Shown: positions 10,246 to 23,473 of the stretch, piece after piece
How positions within the stretch are numbered: position 1 is the first letter of the stretch
How the letters are laid out: each line of letters starts with the position of its first letter
DNA from: Hetaerina americana
Lineage: Eukaryota > Arthropoda > Insecta > Odonata > Calopterygidae
Reading direction: 5' to 3'
Assembly (NCBI GenBank): GCA_022747635.1
Contig: JAKTNV010000010.1
Span: 44,016,027 to 44,080,026, forward strand
Length of the DNA stretch: 64,000 nucleotides
Notes under the pieces: model-generated
Told to the model about the DNA's origin: nothing
Seen by the model: only the letters and a program-made list of their open reading frames with translations
The model's database searches: none
Translations under genes and position numbers: made by a program

Positions 10246-13200
10246 AGGGGAAGAAGATCAGAGGCAAGGAGAATTACCTCCTTCCCTCTCTTCGCTCGAT
10301 TTCAATTCGTAGTAATCTTTGAATTGGATGAGGGCTAGAGAGGTCAACAAGTGTCCATTCACTCACTCTTTGGTCTGTGGAGGGGCAGACATCGAGCGTT
10401 GTGGAGCGCCATTGTCCCGGGTTCAAGGACCAGATTTCTACTCCCGAACTTTGCATTTCCGGGTCCGAGGCGTACCACCCGTTTCGCTCTGGTCCGGATG
10501 ATCCAGGGTCCTTCTTGCGACTACGATAATCTCGCCGGTGAACTGTAACGGAGACCAGTTCCAAATTTACGCTTTCGACGCTGGGTTTTGGAAATATATA
10601 TTTGGGTTATCTATACGTTTATTCATCCAATAAACGTAAAAAAATGATTTCCTGTTGGAATTTATTGATGATCGGTTGACACTATTCTCTCCGTTCAATC
10701 GTATTGATGCGTTGGGACTCGTAATTATTCACGTGTTCTTTTTCCCCAAGATTCTGCCGGTAATCAGTGAGATTTTGTTCTTATTTGACATTGCTCGCCG
10801 ATTTTCGGATTTCCCTTCCTAGTGGGATATGAATCGCTTCGAGGTAAAGCGAGAATCGTAGGTCAACCCGCATAGTTTTACTAATCGTAGGTCACCCACA
10901 TAAAACCCACTATGTCTCTTCCAACCGATAAGGATGAATGAAAATTTTTGCGAGGCATTAGATTTTGTCACGTAACATGGTCCGAATCACGTCCGAAAAG
11001 TAACGGAAAGGATAACGAAATATTTTACCTAAAATAAATAGATATTAGCATTACGGGAGCGTAAAATTCACATTACATGCATTGATAGACCTTTGTACTG
11101 TTGATACGATAGTAATATCAGTGTCCTTAGCTTTAGTTTATCATTTTCTGTCTGTTCATCGCTTTTATTATTTTCCTAATGACCCCGACCTTAGTGTAAC
11201 TCCTTTTTCAATTCCCAGTGGCTTAATACAATTGTAATAATTTACACTCTGAAATAGGAAAGGCATTTTTTCTTGCTGCTAACCCCACCATGTTGACACA
11301 GAAAAGCATATTTTAAGAAAAATAATTTAAGAAGGGCAGGAGAGGACGTCAGATTCTTCTACCAATTTCCCACCCGCACAGGCAATGGATCGAAAACTTT
11401 CCGTGAGTTAAACTTTATACGAACTTTCTCCATGGGTACGAACGAAGGAAATACGGAATCGAGGAATGTACTGTTTTAATGAAAAAACTCGCCCTCAGAA
11501 CTTTAACGGGATACACTTATATGTTTTGTGAAATCCTGGGACTGGTTTTGGTTATTTTCAGGGTGAGATTTGCGTGTCTAAGTTTTTTAGGAGGATAATT
11601 CAAAAGTATAGTCATGAGCCACATGAAAATGTGTGTGCAATTTTTTTAAATTGTCAGATGATGATACGCCGTATCGAAACCGGTCGCAAAAAAGTTATAT
11701 TTTGTGGAATAGCAGAGTTTTACCTTTTCTACGGATCATGAAGGAGTTCCACCCAATCCACCATTGTTTAAAATTTGTATTAAGAGTGCATAGATTTGTT
11801 ACTTTTTTTGCAAATAGCCACCCACCAGAAGTGGCCGTCCTGTCTTTTATCAACGGTACACAAAGTAGTCGAAAAAATACATTTAAATTGAGTTGGAATT
11901 TAGAGAACCATTTTAATAAAATTTGTACGAATCTCGGTTAAACGCCATCTTTTATTTTTCTCAATGAATATGAAGGAACGGAGATGATAGTGTTAGTATT
12001 GGGTTATTATACGAATAATTAGATGGCTTTCCTCATTATGCCTACCATTTGTTGTGTCATGCTCGATACAAAATTATTAAAACACTTCTTAATTGCGATT
12101 TTAGTGTTTTGTCGGACCTTTTGAATGTGATTACCATCGCTAAACCGCTTGTCGCTGACGACTCATTCATAGAGCGAATGAGGAACTCATTCCACCCCAG
12201 AAGAAGAGAGATTAAAAAAAAATATGAATTTATTCATGCACTCTAAGGGGAAAGAAACAATACTACGTAGAGTTTCCTTTCGCCTTGTAGAGGGGCTGGG
12301 TAAAATCTTTAAGAGATCTGATTGATGCAATAAGTTACCATTTCCATTTGCATTTAAATTATGCCAATTGCACATGCCTTATAACTAAGGAAAACAGCTT
12401 GGAGAATGTAATGCGTTCAAATATGCAAGAACTGGGATTAGTCGGGATTAAATGTAAAAAAATCACGCTTTTTAATTGATAATCTCTTCTTTCTTCGGAA
12501 TGGTTCATCGCTTCAATGTACAAGTGTTCTAAGAACTCCTTCCTTCGTTGCATTCCCTGTGTCCAAAATGTAGCGCTTTTTCATACTTCGTCCGATTCAC
12601 AATAGCCGTATAGTGCAATAGATATTGGTGCGATGGCATAAATTGTAACAACAAAAGGCGGCCACGGTGATAAAACTTCACATGTTCACTGTATTCCCTC
12701 AGTGCCGTAAGCAGGTTGGTCAATTCGAAATTTGGTGATATTTTGTGGCGATAATACTTTTTTCAAGTTCTACATTTTTACAAATGATGTCACGTTATCG
12801 GATTGGTGATATTCTCAGGCGATATTAAGTTTTTATTTCACATTAACGGCAGAAGTTTCGTAATTATGATGGACTGTTAGAAATAATAAGATAAAAATTG
12901 TCTTTTTTTCCGGAGAATGAAACGAAGTTGGCACCTCTTGTGCAATGGAATACTGAGGTATTTAGTTGTACCTTTCTTTGTTTTTTTCTCTTGAACAAAG
13001 ATTTGGCAAATTCTCATCATTTATTCTTTCTAATTTCTCCGACTATTGCTATTGTTTCCAGCCACCCTTTCGTAGGAGAGCGATTTTGATTACAACTTTG
13101 CCGGGGTGATTTTGAAACCCAATTCCCTTCCAGCACTTTAACTACATGCTTGACAAAACGTTTGAATAGTTTCTTTCCCTTTCGTCTTTGCCAATTTTAG

Positions 13201-13939
13201 TGTCAAGTAAGTTGCGTAAAACATTTTTCCTCGTAGGAAGTGAGAGTCACATTTGGGAACAGCATTTGTCAGGATTTTATAACAATTCCTATGGAGGTCT
13301 TCATGTCCCAGCAAGTCCACAGCCTTCTCACGCGACGCTCGTCGCTTCCATCCCATAACTTTGAGCGGATCGTCGTTTCCGTGATCGTTTTTACTGTTCA
13401 GCGTTCTCAGCAAAATGTCGTAGTTCGTTGAGCTCCTCGCTCGCCCCTGCTCGCAACGTCCTCCCCGCGAGTGAGGGAGGCTGACACCGCTGCCCTGGAT
13501 ATCTCTCTAAGTCTCATCTTCAGGAGAGATCGTCTTCTGGAGAGAACGCAGCAGTAGGTAGGCGGTGGCATTCGGGGCGAGGGAACGAACGACCGAAATT
13601 GGGTCATTCGGGCCCATGGTAACTAAAATATAATGAAATGAGACTCCACGCCACTCGACGGTAAGCGAGATAACCAAGGGATTGCCATTATTGCTGACAG
13701 CATAACAGGTTCAATATGCGTGACACAAGGGACATAATAAAAGCAAAGTATTGAGATTCTCAGTAAGTGGGAAGACAAATTTAAGTATTAACCTTGATGG
13801 GCATTATTTACAGCCGGTGAAAAGGAAAAGGTCATGGTAGTAAGGACATAAATAGAATTCCAAGAAATCGCTGCAGTAACATTTCACGAAGTCATCCGCT
13901 GAATGTGAATTACAATACAACAATTTCAAAGTGTAAAAA
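10246..13939. other. No gene recognised (3.7 kb)
   Basis: A long spacer with only short open frames (all under about 105 codons) and no recognisable domain. A GGGTTCAAGGAC block near 10419 resembles a Pol III B box but lacks a convincing partner A box. 13427-13610 is locally GC-richer. I see no copy of the other repeats in this interval. Confidence 0.45.
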
Positions 13940-14018
13940 TCATTCACCTTGACCGGGATTCGAGCCCGGATGCCCCCAGCTGAATGGTTTAGCCAGTTAA
14001 GCTACCGAGGCGTCCTCG
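13940..14018 (-). repeat. tRNA-like sequence, probably a SINE head
   Basis: The minus strand reads GCCTCGGTAGCTTAACTGGC, whose TAGCTTAACTGG matches the Pol III A box. It ends with CCGGGCTCGAATCCCGG, a perfect 5-bp T-arm with a 7-nt loop and a near-consensus B box. The acceptor arms pair poorly, so a working tRNA is unlikely. A tRNA-derived SINE or tRNA pseudogene fits better. Confidence 0.65.
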
Positions 14019-15204
14019 TCTCGTCCTTCAAGATTTTGGGGGCATTAAAGGAACAAGGTGTTGTGACGAAATTCCGTACATACAATGTCACAGGCATTCG
14101 TAGTCGTGCGCGATAAAAAAATCCATCATGAAATATGGGGAAATTTTCCCAGGAAGTCGAAATAATGGAAATCAAGGAAAACATTGGTGCATATTGTTCT
14201 TTGGAGATTATCATTTTTTTGGTTCCAAAACCCGGTCTTTTAGGGAAGTTGATGAAAGTATGAAAGGGATTTTTGAGATGTGAGAATGGGGAAGGGGTGT
14301 GCCAGAACCTGTACGGGGAAGAAAATAAATATGAAGTGTTAGATGTGGCAGAGGATTCATTAAGTTGTTTGAGAAACTGTGGGGAAGGGCGAAGAGTTGA
14401 ATATGTTGGTAGGTAGAGAGGTGTTGAAGTATTTGATAGAATGGAGAATATACTTGTATCACGAGAGCGGGAGAGAGAGGGTGGAAAATAACATGCAGTT
14501 CGGATTTATGCGGTTACCGGAAAACAGTATGTGAACAATACCTTTTCGGCACACGATCAACTATGGCATGAGCTCCTGGTTTCTTAACGGAATAATATAA
14601 ATTGAAATTTTATTGAAACTTAGAAATTATCAATGGTATTACATTTAGGTTGTTATGGCCACAATTTCAGCATGGAATTTGTTTCAGACGCACGGAATTG
14701 GGTACACGACCATGAAATAATTCAGTTCTGAAGACCATAAGGACAGATAGAAGAAGCGGAAGAGATTTGTGATATTTCCCCGAAAGGCGTTGAGTTGCAT
14801 GAAAAAGAATCTAAAAAAAAGATGACGGCGAATTCACTTTAATCCAAGCTATTGATTGAAATTGAAATCACAAGCAGCGCTTCTATACCCCGTGGATCAT
14901 AGGGCTCCCCACGTGAGCAAAGAAATAAGTGATTTGTTTTCGCAGACAATTCTGAATGCTCACCATTGGATGACACACCAGAGGTGAACAGTCGGTGGCA
15001 AGGACTACCATTGCCAAAATTTGGACAGGAGACCTTATGGAAAATTTTCAGTATTAGGTATTATGGAAAATATTATTATCATTATTGGTGTTCTACCGGT
15101 TAATTGTAGATGGCATGGATGGACAAAGCCTATGCCAATGTACAAAAACACATTTACTTGCCTCTCCAAACAAAAATCAAAACCTGACATTGGACACTAA
15201 AGTA
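14019..15204. other. No gene recognised
   Basis: Only short open frames and no motif. The 14230-14500 part is purine-rich on the plus strand. Confidence 0.45.
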
Positions 15205-15640
15205 AGTTCCTTTTCAATTTTGCATACTTTCTTCCTCCTTCATTCCGTTCAATATGGCTATCCTATTCCTTCCTGTCTCGCTTACCTAACGTTCTCCCCT
15301 CTTTCACAGTCTTGAACATCCCAATGCAATAAAAACGCTCTGAATTGCATACATCTTTCCTGCCTCCTTTTGATTACGCCCAACAATCCTGTCGTCTCCT
15401 TCACCATACCCTGAATTTACTCGTTTGTTATTCTTTAAGTCAACTTTACTTTTCCATCTTCCTTCACACCCACATTTTAAAAGCCTCAAATCTACACCTA
15501 TCATCCTGCTTCAATGATTACCTTTCCGCTACAAAACTATGCTCCATATTAGCGTTTTGAGAAGCCTTTTCTAAACATCCTTACTCAACATCCCTGTCAT
15601 TCATTCCCTACGCCTTGTGAAAGCTATGGAAAGCATTCAA
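15205..15640 (-). pseudogene. RTE-like LINE (L1a), 3'-terminal fragment
   Basis: Nucleotide-level similarity to 1340-1770 in the same orientation. TTCCTCCTTCATTCCGTTCA matches the MLDGVKGGRK coding end, CACACCCACATTTTAAAAGCC matches the FEMWVWRRM region, and AACATCCCTGTCATTCATTCCCT matches the MTGTLSKD region. Many substitutions and small indels. It is 5'-truncated. Confidence 0.75.
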
Positions 15641-18059
15641 TCCAAAATGGCTATGGATGAATATTAAAACCTTCCGAGTCGCAAAGGAAAAGGGGTATTA
15701 TCTTAAAATATTTCGCTCTCATACAGTTAACATGTTTCGGTTTCAAATCGGAAAGAAAGTAAAAGTATCAAGGGAGAAATGCATCCATCACTGATTTCAC
15801 TTGTATCTCCGTGAAATCTGCTTTAAGAAATATTTTCCGAATAAATTTATTTTGTACTTTCTCCTCCAAGTTTCACTTGCCTTCTTTGGACACAGTGCAT
15901 GGAAAAAAAAGACTCATTTTTCAAAACCATGCGTTATCAGTTCAAGTGACAAAAAATGCGTCCAGTATTTGCTAAGTACGGAAATAAAAACCTCGCATTG
16001 AAGTCACAAGCTCTGACAGTTGGCCGTGGAGATGATTAAGAGCTTTTTCAATGAATTCGCACTTTGACTCAGACTAACACAGGAGATAGTAGTGCTTTAT
16101 TGCCCCGTGGAACACTAGCGATTGGGGACTCCTCACGCGTGCAAATCAAAGAGCTTTGTTTTCTCGCACATTTGCAAGTGCGCGTGGATTTTCCTACAGA
16201 GCGAGAGTAGAAAATCTAAAAGCCAGAGATCGCCGTTCCCTGGAGACTTGGTGAAACTAGAATAAGAAGAACGACTTGCCCCGTTAGTGGTCGCGACGTC
16301 TCCGACCGGTCGCTAGGGAGAATGAGTTGATATCGACAACCTCCTTCCGATATGCCGTATTTCAGGAAGGCAAGAGCATTCGTTGCCGTGCATCAGTAAA
16401 AGTCAGCGGCGGCTCTTGTCCGTAGATGAACATTCGTGGGGATAATAAGACCATTCGCCTCCGGCAGTAATGTCGTCGAGGTCAAACGATAAATGTTCGG
16501 CTTTCATGTCCGTGGGTTTTATCACATCCGCAGGAAATGACTAAAAGAAATTAAATGGTCTAGTTCCCCGATTAAGGTAAGAGGTTTTGGCAAGGACAGA
16601 GACGAGTGTGAGTTGGTTGCTGTGGCTCTCCTTTCTGCGATGACCCGTGGAAAAAAAGAGGGGGCTCAAATCTCAGAATGTTCAATGAGCTTTCCGTCTC
16701 GGTGACGTTCAAATCCTTCAAACATCATCGACAAGTCATGTGGGTTAGTTTTGTGGACGCCGTCGGAGGAAAAGGCGCACACGGGACGAATTTTGTTATT
16801 ACGTGTCGGTTGGATAAGATCGCATCAATGATTGAGATAGGCGTTGATGGCATAGGCGTTCTCTTTAATGGTTTAGAACTTTTCGAGAAAATTATTGTTG
16901 CGCTATCGTTTCTTTCTACCGTAAGCACGTCAAAGCCACTAATAATTTAAATTATCGCCTCTATTCCATTGGAATGAAAAATTTGTTGTGGGCCAAGCAC
17001 CGATTTTGCAGTTATACGAAAAATAGATACGTAATAAGCGTTTTTTTGAAAATCGGGATTTTTCTTCTCGATCCTTTCGAAGACACAAATACTATTCCTC
17101 TTTTTTCACGTTATCGTTTCACAACTGTAGTTTCTCTTGCCCTTCGAGTAGGTCAAGGACCATTAAATCATTGCAAAAATGTAGAAAATGTTCTATGTGG
17201 ATTATTTATTATAACTCTAAAAGGTTCATGCATTCGAATAAATTTTCAATTTATTTTAATTTGACTGGCAAAAAATAACTACCAAATATCTCTTTGGGCT
17301 CCTATATCTCGTGTCTTTGTTCCGAAACTTCGACGCAATGCGAAATTAAGTTATGTTGCCACATTCATTCGAAAATTGATCCTCCTACATGCTTTAATAA
17401 CCAGGAACAGCATGCGTAAGACGTCGATCGTTTTTGCCTTGCCCTTGGTGGCTCACTCTTTCGTTCTCCTTAATTACCTCACTGACTTAGGAAAAAAAAT
17501 GAAAACGAGATATTTTCTGTATTCGATTATAAACACTCTGCTACTCAAGCGTGAGTGTTTATGCATTACTGTGATATATACTGGTCTTCGAAAAAACTCA
17601 ACTTATTTCAAACACGCGTTTTCTATTGAGAGATGTCATCACCTTGACTAGTATGATTATTTCATTGAATCAGAGAAAGATTCAAGCAAACACAACAGTG
17701 CTCTATTCGGGTAAAGGAATGAGACCGAGGGATCCATCCGTTGGAGCAGTTTCCAAAGAAATTTTCCGCATCAAATTGTATTTCCAGTGCTGCCGCCAAA
17801 TGCCCTTAATGCGAAGGTATTTAAAACCGAATAAAATTGGTACGAGTATTACTCGCAATGAAAGTTGGGCTCTGCAGTGAAGAAGAAGTGGTCAGAAAAA
17901 ATTGAGAACGGAGTAAGGCAAAAATCTCCTCGCACACCCGATACCTTCAATGGCTATGTCAGGGTGGCAACATTTGAAATCTAAGAACATTCTTCAGAAA
18001 TACGTATTTACGGAGAAAAAATCAGTTCGTTGTTTTTCCTGAGGACTCATCGGTTATAG
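15641..18059. other. No gene recognised (2.4 kb)
   Basis: Open frames stay below about 100 codons, the longest being 90 codons at 16678-16950, with no family resemblance. 16200-16640 is somewhat CpG-richer. No repeat shared with other parts of the window was noticed. Confidence 0.45.
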
Positions 18060-18760
18060 CAGAGGAAGAGCGAAATCTGTGGAAAACGCATGTTGATTTA
18101 CCGAAGGAGATGAAAAAGAGCCACCTGAAGGTAATATTTTAGAAATGAAACCAAGATGTAGAACCTGTGGTGAGAAATCGGGCAGAAGTCAATACATTAA
18201 AACTCGAAAATCAAAAGTTAGAAGTGAAAGAGATTTATCGTTTGAGAAGGTGAATCAGCGACGATGGAAAAAAGCAAGACGGTCGCAATTAGTGGAATGG
18301 CCAATGCCATTCTAGTCCAGAGACAAGCTTATTGACAGCCGGCAAAGTAAGCTGAGAAGTCGGGAGGCCCTCAATAAAAACAAACATCTGGAGAGCGATT
18401 CTTTGTCGGATTGGAGGATGGACAATGACAGAATGGAGAGGTTTGGAATTGCTGGAAATATGGTACTACGAGAAATATGGTACTCTCGTACATCGGAGAG
18501 ATGGAGATCAGATGGACGGATCAATAAACTAAAGAAGATGCGTATATTGGGAAGAGTGGGAGAGGAGAAAAATCTGATCAAAATTCAGAAGAAGGGGCGG
18601 GATAGCACATTTTGAGACGCACTTGCCTGAAAGTGGCGGCCATAGAGAGGGAAATAGAGTGAGAAGGACTACAGACGAAGTTCCCGGATTGGATACGTGG
18701 GACAAGCGAAGACGAACATCAAATGGGAAACATGTGTTCGCACGAAGGGATTAGCTGATC
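18060..18760 (+). pseudogene. Second APE-type LINE family (L1b), 3' part of ORF
   Basis: Broken frames spell the tail common to RTE/endonuclease-RT proteins. EMWYYREIWYSRTSERW corresponds to EMWCWRRM-type sequence. It is followed by LGRVGEEKNLIKIQKKGR, a TDEVPGLDTWDKRR segment in a shifted frame, and a final CGMT-like region near 18720. It differs from L1a in the tail and resembles the element at 23370-25275. There are several frameshifts. Confidence 0.6.
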
Positions 18761-21361
18761 AAAATGGGCGAGTGGTCCAAAAAAATTTGGTATTTGCGAC
18801 CAGTAATGATTATGATAAATTTAAAATTTGTGCTGCCTACAGACGGTGGCTTACGTTTATGAACTAAGTGGATGGAACCAATATTTTGCAAAGCTTTCTT
18901 TCACTTTTAACCAGATTAGAATTTGTCATTCAAAACGATTCATCCTTTGCCAATTTCTGACGACGCTTTTGCTTTCACTTCGGCGAATAAAGTCTCTTAA
19001 ATGTGATTGCCATTCACCGTGAGACTCAACTCTTTTCATATCTCGATGAAATTATTGTGATTGCATGGGAAGACTTCTATTTTTTGCTCTATCTTCATTC
19101 ATAATCAATTTTATATTTATAGATGCACCCCTGAATATCTTTTGAATAACCTATTATATTATGTTATAACTCATTGACTTCTAAGGTGCATTAAAAATGT
19201 TGGTGAATTATCATTATGGCATTACAGTTTCGTGAATATTGTCCAAAAAGTCAGGCCCAAAGATAAGGAGATAAAGCTTCCTGCACTTTACATGAACCAT
19301 CACAATTAGTTCCAAAAAGCCTCGTCAACCCATGAGAATCTTTGGAGCTTAGGGATAAATGAAATGTACCTAGGTCATGACCAATCCCAAATGCTTGGGT
19401 TTATCTGATGCAGCAGTTGACGAGGGTCTAGTTGTTGGAAAATCCCGTTTTGAATCTAAGTGGTGAGATATTCTGGTTAGCAGGACTTTGTGGCAAAAGA
19501 AATGTTGAAATGTTGTCACAGAGAGGAGAACTGAACATTTCAACTGGAAAGCGTGAATCTCACACGCCTTTGCGTCATTCGGGGTGAGTTCTATCCTCGC
19601 CCATCAAGACCAAAATTCGCGTTGCCCTTAGTGGACTGATAATATTTTCACTGTCCATCGAATACTGATGAGATTTATTCAAATTTGGGATATACATAGC
19701 TGCTTCCATTTACGCAACATCAGGAATTATAGCCATTGAAATATCAGGTGACGCCATCGCCCCATATTTTCACCCCCCCCCCACTCTTCGTTGCGATTTA
19801 AGCGTCCCGTTAGGATCAAATATATCTCAATAATAGAAAGCTTTTCTCTGACAGTTACGTGTAATCCAGATTAGAATGTTTAAGGTCATCGGCCTTTGTT
19901 ACCTGCCCTCGCTGGGTGCATCATAATATGGTAACGGTTAGGGGGTTAACTGTACTCGCCAATTTTGGCACATTTTAACTAGCGTGCCGCAAGAGCTACC
20001 AAATCATAGAAGAATCATGAGGTCTGCTTTAACTATTCTAAACCATCTAGTTGGGCCTGAAGGGATATACTTGATTTCCAGCATTTTAACTTCGCTCGCA
20101 TTCCAGCCCTGAGAGTGTGTACTTGCACAGTAAGCCATAGAGCTAGTGAGTTGCCAGTTTTAACATAGAACAGACCTTTTATTACTCTTCCCGACGAAGA
20201 AAAGGAGGAACTTTATGCATTGTGTAACTACCAGAAAGCAAATTTTGATTGTGTAAACATATTTTAATTATTATTCCACCTTACCCGCATTTGTTCGCAT
20301 TAGTAATGCGTGTTGCCGTGCTCTTGTCAAAACATGTTTGAGAGGGAGAGAGAGTTATGTAAAAGAATATTATTTAGTAAAAGCAAAAAAATAGCAAATT
20401 GTTATATTTGACGAATTTCCATATATATTTCCATATATTTGAATTTTCCATACCACCATATCCCTACAAGCCCTCGTATTCCTTACTGTCTCATCACTAA
20501 ATACCTTATCATGTATGTGCACTAGGTCTCATAATTTGTCACCTTATCATAATTACCACTTATCATTTCATCTCTAATGACCAAAACACTTGTCACATTG
20601 ATAACGTTAATTTAGTGTTATTTTCATGGATATTTTAAGAATGGCTAAAATTTGCATGGATACGCATGCGGAGCTGCAGTTTAATCTGATATTGTGTAAA
20701 TGCAGCAATCCTTTGTCGAAGCCCCTGAAGCAATGTGAACGATAATATAACATAGACAAAAATGCATTCACATTGAATCGAATTGGTATCTTCCGGTAAA
20801 CACAGCTTGGAAATTGTAATTGTACATCAGTGCTTGCCAACAACTTGGAGGGCGTTTCCTTTTTTTCTAAGTAGCGGTGCCTTTTCCTTTTGAAATAATC
20901 GTGAAATATCACCATTTATTCAAGAAGTAACCCACGCACACAATAGATTTTCGGGGATCGATCAGTAGTCTCTATTAGGATTTCAGAGGATCATGGAAAC
21001 ATTGAGCACTTTGTATAGTCCCCCCATAGATACCCACTGCCATTATCTCCCGCTCCGAAGTTACAACATCATCAGATCTCGAAAGCGTTCTATTCCCTCG
21101 ACGATGTTAAATCTTCTTGGTTCATATGCCCATAAGGGAATATTTAGTGAGCTTTTTCTCTGTTCATTAACCCTTGGTTAATTGGATAATCACAAACAGC
21201 GCTTATTTCTATTATTTCATCCTCCATTCCCGACCATACTGCTTCCATTAACGTTCAGAATTCTCTATCGCGACCCGGAATATTTCAAATGAGTTTCATG
21301 ATTCTCATATCAGCGTCTTCCATGGAATCTTTCATCGAGTATTAGTAGTTTTTATGGGAGG
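18761..21361. other. No gene recognised (2.6 kb)
   Basis: AT-leaning sequence with short frames only. A poly-C run lies at about 19772-19781. No coding, RNA or repeat signature recognised. Confidence 0.45.
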
Positions 21362-21625
21362 CGACCGACAGCTGAGGTCATTTGCGCCGTTGGGGATGGA
21401 CAGGAAAGGATTAAGGGTGGAGGGAAACCCGGCGTCGCATTAGCCTAGTCTTAACGAAAGGCGACAAGGGGTCCGCAGCTAAACGTCCCATCCGACGGAC
21501 GGCGAACTCACTCAAAGTGCCCTCCACAAAGCACCTCAAGTAGGGTTCGAGATACCACTGAAAAATATTCAACACAGCCGGTATTTGAACCGGGGCCCTC
21601 TAGGTGGGAAGCATCTTTCATCGAT
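21362..21625 (-). repeat. tRNA-headed SINE-like repeat, copy 1
   Basis: The minus strand starts with a tRNA-like piece containing CCGGTTCAAATACCGG, a T-arm with a B box. A body with CCGTCCGTCGGATGGGACG and GCCTAATGCGACGCCGGG follows. A second, diverged copy lies at 21772-21990. As far as I recall, a body containing GTCCCATCCGACGGACGG is widespread in arthropod genomes, but I cannot name the family. Confidence 0.6.
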
Positions 21626-21670
21626 TATATTCTACTGCTTCAGGCTTCACTTCGTGGAAGTATTTATTAT

Positions 21671-21735
21671 CCATACTAAAAAGACTTCCTTATGATAAAA
21701 ACCTGTGGAAAAAGTGCGAAGTCTTTTTAGTATGG
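21671..21735. other. Perfect 18-bp inverted repeat (hairpin)
   Basis: CCATACTAAAAAGACTTC at 21671-21688 is exactly complementary to GAAGTCTTTTTAGTATGG at 21718-21735, around a 29-nt loop. It lies between two SINE-like copies. Confidence 0.9.
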
Positions 21736-21771
21736 CTCTTTCATCGATCATTTATTCATTGCTTTGCTTGC

Positions 21772-21990
21772 GGACTGGGGCAAGGGTGACGAGAAACCCG
21801 ACGTCGGAATTAGGCTACTCCTGACAAATGGAGTCAAGGGGATACCACAATTGAACGACCCATCCGATGGACGGAGTATTTCACTTGAAGTGCTCTCCGC
21901 AACCCAAATACGGATTGGGATACCACAGAAGTATCTGTCACTGCCGGTGATCTGACCTAGGCCTCTGAGGTGAGATGCCATTTAAGTTAA
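21772..21990 (-). repeat. tRNA-headed SINE-like repeat, copy 2
   Basis: The body matches copy 1 (CCCGACGTCGGAATTAGGCTACTCCTGAC and CCCATCCGATGGACGG, each read on the plus strand in pieces). The head keeps an A-box-like TTAACTTAAATGG, but its B box is degraded to GGTCAGATCAC. It has the same orientation as copy 1. Confidence 0.6.
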
Positions 21991-22764
21991 CCAAAAGGTC
22001 ATAATAATTAAATATTGTACAAGCTGTGCGAATTAATTAATGGCTACGTAAGTTATGAGTTTGAAAATAAAAAAAACCTCCCTGTATGCTGGAGTTTTTA
22101 ATATAATACACATCGTCCGACGCAACCTAGATTTTAGATCAAACTGGAAATTTATGCATTATATTTTCATGCATTGCGAGGAGACGGGAGATACAGGAAG
22201 CGACACAGTTTTCCTTAGCATGCATTTCCCTTGATATCATTGTCCTAAAGAACCCGTGACCCGGTAAACTACCACATTATACGTGCCGTATTATGATTCC
22301 AGACGAGACGATAAGCGGGAGTCGACTGAATTAGTTTCGGAGTGTGACGGAAGTCTTACACTACCTGAGGAGGCTTCTCAGTCCTCAGAGGACCTGACTC
22401 TGTATTCTGAATTAATCTGGATTATTTTTATTACCATACTAATTTGAATTTACTTTAAATTCATGTCGATGGTCGATGTCACTACAATGAATGACAAGAG
22501 AAGAAATTATTCTGAGAAGTAAGTATGTGACAAAAGTATTTTTTGTGCTGAATTAAGATTGATGTTTGAAGTTTTTCCTATTGGGAATATTTTCTGAGTG
22601 CACATATTTGCATGCCCAAACATATCGCATGCACACCATCATATCGCACACGGAATTCGGTAAGAAGCGAAACCATATTCCCAATGAAGTAAGATACTCG
22701 TAATCACATGGACAGGGAATACATAAAATTACGCCAACACCGATATGCCGAAACTGTAACGTAT
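21991..22764. other. No gene recognised
   Basis: AT-rich and without motif. It contains a short interrupted palindrome around 22366-22400 (GAGGAGGCTTCTCAGTCCTCAGAGG). Confidence 0.45.
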
Positions 22765-23370
22765 TTGCTTATTTCTCCCTTTATTCCGTTCAATATCCTC
22801 CTTTCCTATCCCTACCTTGCGCTCCTAACGCCCTTCCGTCTTCGACATTCCGTCATCAATCAAAATGCTCTCAATCCACATTTCTTGCCTGCTTTGAATT
22901 TCTTCCAACAATCCTCTCTCCTCTCCCGACCCGCCAAGTAGGACTTCGTTTTTTTTTCTTTTCCGTTCATTTTACTTTTTAATCCGTCTCCAAATCAATG
23001 TCTCCGAAGGCTCTGAAACCAACGCCAATGATTTTGATTCGACGACCATCTTTCTACGCCAAACAAAACCAAAGAAAGGTTTTGAGTATTCTTTCGTAGC
23101 AACTTCAATCAACACCCGAGTCACCAACTCCCGTCTCCTTGTGAAAGCCACTTTAACAAACGCAATTCTTCCTCTTATGCCCGTACCGCTTTGACCATAT
23201 TTGTCTCAAACACTTCCAATACAGGTGAACTGCCCCCCATGCTCTATTTTTGTCCTCCAATTTTAACGCTTAAATTAGCTATCAAAAACCCCATAACCGT
23301 TGTTTTATTTAAAAAAATCTACTTCCCACATCTTTTGCAAAGATTTCCTGATATTCTCAGCAATGCTCGG
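22765..23370 (-). pseudogene. RTE-like LINE (L1a), 3' fragment
   Basis: Parallels 1380-1980 of copy 1. TCAATATCCTCCTTTCCTATCC matches the MLDGV end. Further on, CCGTCTCCTTGTGAAAGCC matches the LTRRREL region, TTTGTCTCAAACACTTCC the SVLDQHGQ region and TTTTGTCCTCCAATTTTAACG the KIGGQKL region. It ends at a join with the plus-strand LINE L1b near 23370. Decayed. Confidence 0.7.
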
Positions 23371-23473
23371 TTTGTATTGGAGACTGAAAACCATAATTGA
23401 TTTAAATGGATGCTGGAAAGAAGTAAAACCAAAAAGAGGCTTGAGACAAGGTTGTCCCCTATACCGCTTTCTA

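Noticed and set aside
13940..14018. Functional tRNA gene
   Set aside because: A and B boxes and the T-arm are good, but the acceptor stem does not pair and the D and anticodon arms are irregular.
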